Of a stretch of 64,000 nt of DNA, positions 1 through 7,201 are shown in pieces. Both the position numbers and the translations under genes were made by a program. Numbering within the stretch: position 1 is the stretch's first letter; every line of letters begins with the position of its first letter. Under the pieces are notes generated by a model that saw only the letters and a list, made by a program, of their open reading frames with translations, did no database searches and was not told the origin of the DNA. This stretch comes from Pelotomaculum_C sp050950345 (lineage in GTDB: Bacteria > Bacillota > Desulfotomaculia > Desulfotomaculales > Pelotomaculaceae), in the NCBI GenBank assembly GCA_050950345.1, contig JBMNHK010000003.1:1-64000 (forward strand), in the 5' to 3' direction.

Positions 1-16
1 CTTGATCTGGTCAAGC

Positions 17-904
17 CTAAGCGGACAATAAGAAGCTGGACTGGTTAACTCTTTCAAAATCACCAGGCGAAAGATATCCATTGTTAGAATGCAGTCTCTG
101 CCGATTGTAAAACACCTCTATGTACTCCCTGACTTCTTTTTTCATCCTATATCTGGATTTCAACGGTTCTCCATATATCCATTCGACCTTCATACTATGA
201 AAAAATGTCTCAGCACAAGCATTATCCTGGCATTCACCTTTACGGCTCATACTGCATATGAAACCGTGCTCCTGCAGTAAACTCTGATAAGCATGGCTAC
301 AATATTGACTGCCGCGATCTGAGTGGCAAATAAGCCTAGGAGAGGGATTGCGCCTCTTAATAGCAGTCTCAAGAGCATCAATAACCAGCTCTTTGGTCAT
401 GCGCTTGCTGATGCTCCAGCCGACTACCATCCTGCTATACAAGTCAAGAACAATCGCCAAATATAGCCATCCTTCGTTCGTTGCAAGATATGTGATATCC
501 ATGACCCAAACCTTATTGGGCTGTTGGACATCAAACTGTCTGTCCAGCAAATTCGGCGCTACCGGATGATCGTGGTTTGAGTTTGTGGTAGCACGGGTTT
601 TCCGATGGGCTTTCGCTATAAGCCCTTGCTCAGCCATTTTACGGCTGATTCTCTGACGACTGGCAGCTATCCCCTCAATCGCTAACTGCTTCTTTATCCT
701 ACGCGTGCCATAAGTTTTACGGCTATTTTTAAAGATCCGTTTTATCTTTTGACCCAGGACATCTACGTCTGTTTTGGCTGGTCTCCTAAGCCAATCGTAA
801 TATCCACTGCGCGATACCTTGCATAATTCACAGGCTCGTTGATACTGACCAGATTTTTGTGTTCTTGCTTGATCATCGCGTACCTTTCCTCTGGTCCCCG
901 GCAA
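17..904 (-). CDS. IS3-family transposase OrfB (DDE integrase domain)
   Basis: This is the catalytic half of the IS3 transposase, 295 aa counted from the TTG at the end of the overlap with orfA. An HTH_21-type region (residues about 45-105) precedes an rve integrase core. Visible DDE motifs are VMDITYL (first Asp), HSDRGSQY (second Asp) and the late Glu in NACAETFFHSMK. The final segment, with FYNRQRLHSNNGYLSP, is the usual IS3 C-terminus. It is probably made mainly as an OrfAB fusion by -1 frameshifting, since it has no good ribosome site of its own. The length is normal and the reading frame is intact, so the element may still be active. Confidence 0.9.
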   Translation of the reverse strand: MPGTRGKVRDDQARTQKSGQYQRACELCKVSRSGYYDWLRRPAKTDVDVLGQKIKRIFKNSRKTYGTRRIKKQLAIEGIAASRQRISRKMAEQGLIAKAHRKTRATTNSNHDHPVAPNLLDRQFDVQQPNKVWVMDITYLATNEGWLYLAIVLDLYSRMVVGWSISKRMTKELVIDALETAIKRRNPSPRLICHSDRGSQYCSHAYQSLLQEHGFICSMSRKGECQDNACAETFFHSMKVEWIYGEPLKSRYRMKKEVREYIEVFYNRQRLHSNNGYLSPGDFERVNQSSFLLSA

Positions 905-1172
905 AGTACGCTGCTGCTTTTTTTAGAAATTCGATCTCATTCTTTAACTGCCGGTTCTCTTTTTCAAGTTGCTTCTGGTATGCCATATCCGGCTTCATAT
1001 GCCCGCTGCCAGGAAGACTGTGTTCTCCGTCTTCGGATAACTTCTTGATCCATGAGTAAATCGCTGATCTGGAACAGCCTAATTCTTTGACTGCTTCTGT
1101 AACAGTTAGCTTCCCAGAATTAATCTGTTCTGCATAGGCTACTTTCGTATCTCTGTCATAATAATTTGCCAT
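873..1172 (-). CDS. IS3-family transposase OrfA (HTH, leucine zipper)
   Basis: This 99-aa protein recognises the IS ends. It has an N-terminal helix-turn-helix of the HTH_Tnp_1 type (residues about 8-45, TVTEAVKELGCSRSAIYSWIKK) followed by a leucine-zipper-like helix (about 65-90, KQLEKENRQLKNEIEFLKKA) used for multimerisation. An AGGAGGT ribosome site precedes the ATG at 1172. It overlaps orfB by 32 nt, with orfB in the -1 frame. Confidence 0.88.
   Translation of the reverse strand: MANYYDRDTKVAYAEQINSGKLTVTEAVKELGCSRSAIYSWIKKLSEDGEHSLPGSGHMKPDMAYQKQLEKENRQLKNEIEFLKKAAAYFAGDQRKGTR
918..924 (-). other. Probable -1 ribosomal frameshift site (A7)
   Basis: On the minus strand orfA runs through CTA AAA AAA GCA. 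Slipping back one base on the seven A residues enters the orfB frame, and the -1 frame stays open upstream of the annotated orfB start. This is the known arrangement for making OrfAB in IS3 elements. Confidence 0.6.
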
Positions 1173-1234
1173 GTCGACACCTCCTGATAGCTCCTCTTTT
1201 ATTATTGTCCATCTTCTCGGTGTCCGCTAGGAGT

Positions 1235-1594
1235 TTACCACATCACCTTGTCATCTTTCAAGTAAATACTGCCGCTGTTTGTTTTGCCTGTAATGTCCGT
1301 GGTATAGCTCACTTTAGCAACATTGTTAGACGCGTCCAGTTGGGATACAAGGTCAATCGAAGCGCCTTTAATCTGGCCTGCCTCAGTGGTGAGGCTTCCG
1401 TCAAACCCGGTGATCTTAATACTGGTTACATCCTGACTCTTTTCATAAAAAGCTTTGTTAATTCCTGTATCGAAGTTCTTGATGCCAAGTAGCACCAGGT
1501 CTTTTGCCGTAGGCTGTGCGGCATAGGTAGCAAGAACCACGCCAAAAGACAAAACTAATGACAGAACTACATACAATAAAATCTTTCTTTTCAA
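1235..1594 (-). pseudogene. Secreted protein, 3' end lost at the IS3 border
   Basis: A hydrophobic signal segment (about residues 4-22, KRKILLYVVLSLVLSFGVV then ATYAAQ) is followed by about 95 residues of soluble, beta-rich sequence ending SGSIYLKDDKVMW. The TTG at 1592-1594 is preferred as start because GGAGGT lies 7 nt upstream and it places the signal peptide at the N-terminus. The frame stops at 1235-1237, four bases from the IS3 inverted repeat, so the natural C-terminus has almost certainly been removed. I do not recognise the family. It may resemble the small stalk-like secreted proteins common in this group, but that is a guess. Confidence 0.6.
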
Positions 1595-1708
1595 ACAAAA
1601 CACCTCCGTAAGAAAATTAAAAAGTATCTTGAAACGCTGCAAGAAATCCCTTTGCTGATTACCCGCCGTATAAGACACTCGCAGGTGATTCAAGAAAAGA
1701 ACCGGCAG

Positions 1709-1735
1709 GTGTCAAGAGGACGGTTCTCTTGACAC
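1709..1735. repeat. REP-like palindromic repeat, copy 1
   Basis: A 27-bp imperfect palindrome with GTGTCAAG and CTTGACAC arms around a GGACGGTT-type centre. It differs from copies 2 and 3 by one base in the left half (GAGGAC instead of GGGGAC). Confidence 0.75.
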
Positions 1736-1762
1736 ATTTTTATGGCAACTCCACATAGGGAT

Positions 1763-1787
1763 ATCAAGGGGACGGTTCTCTTGACAC
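1763..1787. repeat. REP-like palindromic repeat, copy 2
   Basis: Same unit as the repeat at 1709-1735, with ATCAAGGGGACGG on the left and TTCTCTTGACAC on the right. The outer T of the left arm has mutated. Same orientation as the other two copies. Confidence 0.75.
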
Positions 1788-1796
1788 GTTACGGGA

Positions 1797-1822
1797 TGTC
1801 AAGGGGACGGTTCTCTTGACAC
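1797..1822. repeat. REP-like palindromic repeat, copy 3
   Basis: TGTCAAGGGGACGG followed by TTCTCTTGACAC, nine bases after copy 2. Palindromes with a GGGGACGGTT core are widespread in Firmicutes and are often linked to Y1 (IS200-like, RAYT) transposases. No such gene lies in this window. Confidence 0.75.
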
Positions 1823-1860
1823 GTTAAGTTTTTTCCAACCCGTTAACCTGATAGTTGCTT

Positions 1861-2605
1861 TCATTGCAACTCCACATAAAGTTTAATTTCCTTGACAATT
1901 CCCGCTTCAACCTCAAACACCATATATTCATACATTTCCCTGCTGAGCCTGTATGCGCAGTTGTTTATATCAGTTCTTCCGTCCGGTACTATTTCCAGGT
2001 TTTTGTAAGCTCCTTTCAAATCTGCAAGTGTGAAACCGACTGTTATCCCCCGGGGTGTCTTAAGCTTTCCGTCTGTTAAATGCATGCTCATAATCCAGAA
2101 CTCTTTTCCGTTATCTTTGGGTGAAAACAGCTGGATTGTGAAGCCTTCGTATTTAAGTGTTTTTATGTGAGAGCCTGAGTACGTGTCAGCCGTGCTTCCC
2201 AGCACTTCGATTGTTTCCGAAACAGGCTCACCAAGGAGCAAGCTTAGATCTACATCAGTATCCCAGCTTTTTAGGGATATGGCTTGTCCATCAAACATCA
2301 ATGAATATTCGCCAGCCCCATCTGGCATGTCTGTTTGTTTAACTGTTCCTGCAACTTGTTCCCCGCTACTTGCTTCACTTAATGTAAAGCTATCGATAAT
2401 GGTGTTGAATTCTTTTTCCAGTGCCCTGTATTCTTCTATTGTTTTTTCGGAGGCTTCCGCCGGCAACTGGACATCCGTGGCATGTGCCCAGCCGAAATAA
2501 TATTCACTGGATTCACCTAATAACTTGAAGCCGTACGCGTCCTCCAGTTCCTTTAAGTTTACAGGGGAGAATTCGTTTTTGTCATATACCTCGATTCTTC
2601 CAACC
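1861..2605 (-). pseudogene. Hypothetical protein, 5' end cut off by IS21
   Basis: The frame is open from the IS21 left border (2606) to a TGA at 1861, about 248 codons with no credible start inside. The internal TTG at 2466 has no ribosome site and sits mid-sequence. The sequence reads VGRIEVYDKN near the border, then a Glu/Lys-rich helix (IEEYRALEKEFNTIIDSF), then a domain ending GIVKEIKLYVELQ. It contains an ITVGFTLADLKGAYKNLE stretch of the kind seen in secreted DUF-type proteins. I do not recognise the family. The missing 5' end would have carried any signal peptide. Confidence 0.55.
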
Positions 2606-2706
2606 TGTAGATCGTAAAATAGAATTGACCCTAGATCGTCAAATAAAACTGACCCAGCTTGTGATAAAATCTCCCCTGAGAGGGGGAGGAAAAAGAGGTG
2701 GTCAGC

Positions 2707-4195
2707 ATGTACAAATGGCAGCGCATCAAAGCACTACATGCCCAAGGGGCCGGCATCAGGCAAATAGCCAAGACTGTGGGGGTGTCCAGGAATACCGTCA
2801 GGAAGTACCTGAAAGAAGCCAATCCACCCCAGTTTAAAGCCAGAGAGTATGTAAAAGAACTGGATAGGTTTCTGGAAGAAATCAAGATTATGCTTGCCAA
2901 GGGATATATCGGCACAAGGATTTACAACGAACTGGTAGATAAGGGCTATCAAGGCTCCCTGGCCAGCGTCCACCGTTACCTCAGGGCCATAAAGGCAGAA
3001 GATAAGGCAGTCAAATTAGCCACCACACGGGTGGAGACCGGGCCGGGTAAACAGATGCAGTACGATTGGAAGGTGTGCACGCTACCAGTAGACGGAAAGC
3101 CCGTGAAAATATATCTCCACGAAGTGGTCCTGTCTTTTAGCCGAATGAAATTCTACACCTTCTCTTTAAGCATCACCACCGCCGATGTGATTCGGGCCTT
3201 GGTTGAAGCCATTGACTTTTTCGGTGGTTATGCTCCGGAGTTAGTGATTGACAACGGCAAGCAAATGGTTATCTCCCACCAGAAAGACGGTATCATCCGG
3301 TACAATGACGAGTTTCTCAAATTCTGCGGGCTGTATGGCATCCAGCCTTCAGCTTGCGAAAACTACCGCCCCCGGACCAAGGGAAAGGTAGAGCGCCCCC
3401 TTTTACTATGTCCAGGAACACCTGCTGCGGGGTCTGGAGGTGGCCGGTTTAAACGAATTCGCTGTAAGGCTTTCAGAGTTCCAGGAAGCCTACAATAAAA
3501 GGCCCCATAGCAGCTTAGGCCGACCGCCGGAGGAGATATTTGCCGAGGAAAAAGGATGTATTCTCAAGATACCTGCTGTCAAACCGGCCTTATTACAACA
3601 TAAAGAACCCCGGAAGGTGAGCAATGACGGCTATATATCCCATGACGGCAATCTCTATCCTGTACCCATGCGTTACTGCGCCGGGAGGGTGTGGATAGAA
3701 AACATCTACGGCCGGCGCCTGAAGGTATATGACGAAGCAGGGACGCTTTTGGCGGAGTTCGATCTTGAACTGCAAAAGCAAACCGTTCGTCCCCTTCACC
3801 CCGAACACGAAACCATCAACCGTCACTACCAGGAGAAGAAACTAAAGGCACGCTCGGCCCTGGCAGAGAAGTTCACCAGCGCTTTTGGCGAGGACGGCCA
3901 AAGGTATCTGGCAGGCCTGCGTGATAAGAATGGGGCCAACCTGTACTGGCACCTGGCCGAAATCTTAAACTACCAGGAGATATATACCCGGGAAGATATC
4001 GCCATAGCCATCAAAGAATGCTTGAAAATCGGTTCTTATCACAAAAACAGCGTAAAAAGGCTTTTAGAACAGATGGAAGTCGCTCCCCTTGCGCCAGCGG
4101 GTGACCAGATAAATTTAAATATGCCACCGGTTAGAATTAAACGGGACCTCTCCTGTTATGCCATCCCGGAGAGCGAGGTGGCGGCAGTATCATGA
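2707..4195 (+). pseudogene. istA: IS21 transposase IstA, frameshifted
   Basis: IstA joins IS21 ends to target DNA. The N-terminal part (2707 to about 3400) has an HTH (IRQIAKTVGVSRNTVRKYL) and a DDE core with Asp in MQYDWKV and Asp in LVIDNGKQMV; the Glu follows in KGKVERP. A run of five C at 3396-3400 then throws the frame out by +1. Reading resumes in the second frame (3440-4195) with the RLSEFQEAYNKRPHSSLGRPP region and the C-terminal beta domain. Removing one C restores a single protein of about 495 aa, the normal length. ATG 2707 has AGAGGT upstream. It could be a true inactivating mutation or a homopolymer sequencing error. Confidence 0.88.
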
Positions 4196-4950
4196 GTAAC
4201 AAATTAACCGGTTATCTGGAAAGCCAGATGCAGTCCTTAAAATTAAAGGGGATGCTTGCCCATTACCAGGAGGTAACAGAGAAGGCCTCACAAAACAACC
4301 TTTCTTATACAGAGTACCTCTCCCTTCTCTTCGAAGAGGAGTTAAAAAGGAAAACCGAAGGCACGGTCAAGACGAAAATCAATAAAGCACGTTTCCCCTT
4401 CATCAAAACCTTGGAGGAGTTTGACTTTAGCTTCCAGCCCTCCATCCGGGAAAAAGAAATTATCGCTTTAGGCTCCCTGGATTTCGTGGAGAAAAAGGAG
4501 AATATCGTTTTCCTGGGTCCCCCTGGGGTCGGCAAGACCCATCTCTCGGTGGCCTTAGGTATAAAGGCATGCATGGCCAAATATCGCGTAGCATTTATCA
4601 CGGCCCAGAAGCTTTTAGAAGAATTGCTTTTGAGCGCAAAAGACGGCAGCCTTCTCGACAAGCTGCTGGGCTACTCCCGGCTCAACCTTTTAATCATCGA
4701 CGAGCTCGGCTACATGCCCGTAAGTAAAGAACAGGCCAACCTCCTCTTCCGCCTGGTCTCCATGCGCTATGAGAAGGGGAGTATCATCTTAACCAGCAAC
4801 TATAACTTTAACGAATGGGGGGAGATATTTTCCGACCAGGTGGTGGCCGCGGCCATAATTGACCGACTTGTGCACCACGCCCGCATTTTCTATATTAACG
4901 GCACTAGCTACCGGCTCAAAGGTAAACTGAAAGCAGCCAACGACGGCTAG
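4192..4950 (+). CDS. istB: IS21 helper ATPase IstB
   Basis: IstB is a DnaA/DnaC-like AAA+ ATPase that binds target DNA and stimulates IstA. At 252 aa it is full length. An N-terminal IstB_N helical domain (MQSLKLKGMLAHYQEV) is followed by Walker A GPPGVGKTH (about residues 105-113), Walker B LLIIDELGY (about 160) and sensor-1 ILTSNYNF. The start ATGA overlaps the istA stop by 4 nt, so translation is coupled. The gene is intact even though istA is broken. Confidence 0.95.
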   Translation: MSNKLTGYLESQMQSLKLKGMLAHYQEVTEKASQNNLSYTEYLSLLFEEELKRKTEGTVKTKINKARFPFIKTLEEFDFSFQPSIREKEIIALGSLDFVEKKENIVFLGPPGVGKTHLSVALGIKACMAKYRVAFITAQKLLEELLLSAKDGSLLDKLLGYSRLNLLIIDELGYMPVSKEQANLLFRLVSMRYEKGSIILTSNYNFNEWGEIFSDQVVAAAIIDRLVHHARIFYINGTSYRLKGKLKAANDG

Positions 4951-5055
4951 AATGGCAACAAGATTACCCTGTCAAAACTTAAAGCTTATTATTTTTGTTA
5001 CCATGTGGGTCAATTTTATTTGCACATAGTGGGTCAATTCTATTGACAATCAACA

Positions 5056-5427
5056 GTGCTCCCGGCTACTCATAAACAGATCATGGACTCTCAACACGTT
5101 TTGAGCCTTGGCAATGTTTTCGGCACCCATCACCCTGGCAGTGATACCATTATTCTTTAACATATCAAATGGGGTACCATATACCGGAGATATATGGCTG
5201 AAATAATTTTGCGCAAACATTTCATTACTTTTAATGCGGGCTAAATTTACCAGGCCAGGTTCCAGATACAACTGAGGCAAACCAGACTTAACCCTCTCTT
5301 CGTTTACTTTCATAAACAGACTAATTTCCTCCGGGTTTAATCGGCAAGAGGCAATACTTCCAGCTTGCACTAGTGCTATATCTGAATTGGTAATTGTAAA
5401 CTGCCCCAAAAACAGTCCCCCTGTCAT
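5056..5427 (-). pseudogene. CAP/SCP-domain protein fragment cut by IS21
   Basis: The sequence NPEEISLFMKVNEERVKSGLPQL, FSHISPVYGTPFDML and MGAENIAKAQNVLRVHDLFMSSREH is the first two-thirds of a CAP (SCP/PR-1-like, YkwD-type) domain, usually extracellular. It stops exactly where the motif SxxHRxNI should continue; the next codons belong to the IS21 end (TGT TGA). The apparent ATG at 5427 is dubious: no signal peptide follows, and the first codons resemble the GGGGAC-type palindromic repeat. Both ends are therefore probably lost. Confidence 0.7.
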
Positions 5428-5483
5428 CTTTTTCTATATATATTATGCCATAAGAAAAATAATGGTCATTCATAAATATAGTG

Positions 5484-6899
5484 CTATAAAGTTGTTTTAG
5501 CATGCTTCCCTTCAATGAGAGCACATATTTTAATTATCAGTTTAATCAATGGGTTGTTCAGCCTGGACTCCAGTTTTATATATGCTTCTTTAACTGCGCT
5601 TAGTTCTTGTTGAGCTTGCCTTAATGAACGCTGTTGCTCCTCCTCCATACGCAGGGATTTTTTTAGATCACTACTTAATGAGTTAATCTGTTCTTTGAGG
5701 TTGTATTCCTCTATGGCCGACATCTCTCTTAAGCGTTCATTTTTTTGCTTTAACTCGACAATTTCCCTTTGCAAAGCAGCAATCTTAGTGCTGTACTGCT
5801 CTTTTATTTCTGCAATTGTCATCTTATTCACCCGGTCTTTTTCCTTATACTGCTGAAGTTTGCTAAACAACCCCTCCATCCCGCTTTGGTTTTTGGCCAG
5901 CAAATCTTTTAGTCTGTCAATTTCTGCCTGCGCATCCCTGGTGCGCTTAACCCATAGCCGGCATTGGTGCAATATGCTGTTAGCTTTGGACTCCAGTTTA
6001 TTAAGATGCTCCCGGTAGCGAAATATTTCCTTTTTTCTCAGTGATAGCAATAAATCTTTTTCTGCCATTTGGGATAGAAGGTAATCTTGTTGGCTGTTTA
6101 GCTCAATTTTTTCTGCTAGGGCCGCTGCTGCCTCCCTTTGTCCCGCCATGCTCTCTTCCAGTTTTTTTTGCAGCAATACAAATTTGTTTTTCCAATTATT
6201 ACGGTCACGGTGCCACCGTGATTTTTGCTTTTCTATTAAAGAGACGAATTTTTTCTGTATTGTTTCATAGACAACTCTAACGTTAGGATTATAACTCCAG
6301 ATACCCTCACCAACCATTTCGAAGTACGGGAATTTGTTGAGGATGTTTTCCATGGTCTTATAATCTGTTTCCCGCCAGGTGTTTAATAACTGGTAAAGCT
6401 GCTGAGCGGACAGCCCGCCAGGATGAATTTTCATGGCCTTTATGACAAGATTTTTAAGAGAATAATGACTGGTTTCAACTTCCCATTCAGTTAAACCCCA
6501 TAAACCATTATCCATTTGGATAAATCTACCATCGGAGATGAGCATAGCTTCTTCAGAAAATAACTTTTTAACTTTTTTCTTCTTAGCATTTATATTTTTA
6601 GAAATGTCTTTTATGCTTTGAGGCTCTCCTTTTTTTAATAGAACAGCATAGAACGGATCGTTGTCACTATTACCCTCCAGATTTAAATGCCAATAGTCTT
6701 TTTCTTTGTAAAAACACTCATTTTGTTCCAGGCAAAGGTTTACCTTTTCCTCGACCTGTTGCAGAGTATAGTCTTTAAGCATCTTTCTGTGGACATGTGG
6801 TGCGAGTTCGCCGACAGAAAGGGCTTCGAAAAAAAACAGTGTTTTCTTTAGAACGTCTGTTAGGGAATTCAATTTCCCGGCCATTAATATGGTCACCAT
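5484..6899 (-). CDS. HARE-HTH-like protein with long coiled coil
   Basis: A 471-aa protein of no assigned function. Residues about 10-205 look like two winged-helix units. The first ends GLWGLTEWE, a typical HARE-HTH/RpoE-delta signature (FIQMDNGLWGL). The second ends GEGIWSYNPNV. Residues about 210-440 are almost entirely heptad-rich coiled coil (KKLEESMAGQREAAAALAEK, LKEQINSLSSDLKKSLRMEE), and the tail is short and hydrophobic (PLIKLIIKICALIEG). HARE-HTH domains are known to link transcription and DNA-modification proteins, so a nucleoid or regulatory scaffold is an inference. The start could also be ATG 6884; neither has a strong ribosome site. An inverted repeat lies just upstream. Confidence 0.7.
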   Translation of the reverse strand: MVTILMAGKLNSLTDVLKKTLFFFEALSVGELAPHVHRKMLKDYTLQQVEEKVNLCLEQNECFYKEKDYWHLNLEGNSDNDPFYAVLLKKGEPQSIKDISKNINAKKKKVKKLFSEEAMLISDGRFIQMDNGLWGLTEWEVETSHYSLKNLVIKAMKIHPGGLSAQQLYQLLNTWRETDYKTMENILNKFPYFEMVGEGIWSYNPNVRVVYETIQKKFVSLIEKQKSRWHRDRNNWKNKFVLLQKKLEESMAGQREAAAALAEKIELNSQQDYLLSQMAEKDLLLSLRKKEIFRYREHLNKLESKANSILHQCRLWVKRTRDAQAEIDRLKDLLAKNQSGMEGLFSKLQQYKEKDRVNKMTIAEIKEQYSTKIAALQREIVELKQKNERLREMSAIEEYNLKEQINSLSSDLKKSLRMEEEQQRSLRQAQQELSAVKEAYIKLESRLNNPLIKLIIKICALIEGKHAKTTL

Positions 6900-6901
6900 C
6901 C

Positions 6902-6938
6902 TTGCGCTTTATACTCTGTAGTATTTAATTCAGCGCAA
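6902..6938. promoter_or_regulatory. Inverted repeat upstream of the HARE-HTH gene
   Basis: TTGCGC (6902-6907) and GCGCAA (6933-6938) flank 25 bases just upstream of the start at 6899. On the minus strand the outer arm followed 19 nt later by TATAAA could double as a weak promoter. It may be an operator or chance; there is no second copy in the window to compare. Confidence 0.3.
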
Positions 6939-7083
6939 AAAGCTTGTTTCCTTTTTGTGGGAAAAATTATCTGTAAAAATATTCCACTATTATTCAACAA
7001 TAAACTACTTAATAACAATATTTGTAAAACCAATTAGAGCAATTGCCACCTATTATGTTGTAAATAAAATTGCCTAACCATGC
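6939..7083. other. Non-coding AT-rich spacer
   Basis: Together with the inverted repeat and the guaB terminator this forms a 302-bp gap between the HARE-HTH gene and guaB. I see no ORF with a ribosome site and no further structured element in it. Confidence 0.6.
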
Positions 7084-7118
7084 AAAAAAAACACCAATCG
7101 TATTTAAATGATTGGTGT
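7084..7118 (-). terminator. Rho-independent terminator of guaB
   Basis: On the minus strand ACACCAATC pairs with GATTGGTGT (9 bp, arms 7110-7118 and 7091-7099) and is followed by eight U residues. It lies about 85 nt after the guaB stop. Confidence 0.88.
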
Positions 7119-7201
7119 AAGAAAGTTATTTTTCGCTGTCAACTTGACTGGGTGAAGTTCAGCTATCAGTCATATTTTGTACCTATTTCAACAGTTGAGC
7201 T

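Larger units (their letters stand above)
16..1231 (-). mobile_element. IS3-family insertion sequence
   Basis: A complete two-ORF element on the minus strand. Imperfect terminal inverted repeats are visible at 16-41 and 1207-1231: both read inward as CCTA(A)GCGGACA, then a GAGAAG/TAAGAAG block, then TGGAC. The orfB stop codon (17-19) lies inside the left repeat, as is common in this family. No clear target duplication could be seen, and only 15 bases of left flank are available. The right border cuts into the secreted-protein gene at 1235-1594. Confidence 0.88.
2606..5055 (+). mobile_element. IS21-family insertion sequence
   Basis: A 2450-bp istA-istB element. The terminal inverted repeats start with TGT at both ends: 2606-2631, and 5031-5055 in complement. 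They match as TGTnGATnGTnnAATAGAATTGACCC. Further internal copies of the AA(T/C)TGACCC sub-repeat occur near 2649-2656 and 5006-5014, as in other IS21 elements. The flanking bases (AACC on the left, GTGC on the right) show no target duplication, and the two flanks carry pieces of different genes. Confidence 0.9.

Noticed and set aside
1709..1822. Possible CRISPR array
   Set aside because: Only three units, each a palindrome with spacers of 27 and 9 nt; no cas genes. They are REP-like repeats.
5321..5524. 67-codon ORF overlapping the CAP fragment
   Set aside because: Different frame, no ribosome site; the CAP signature lies in the other frame.
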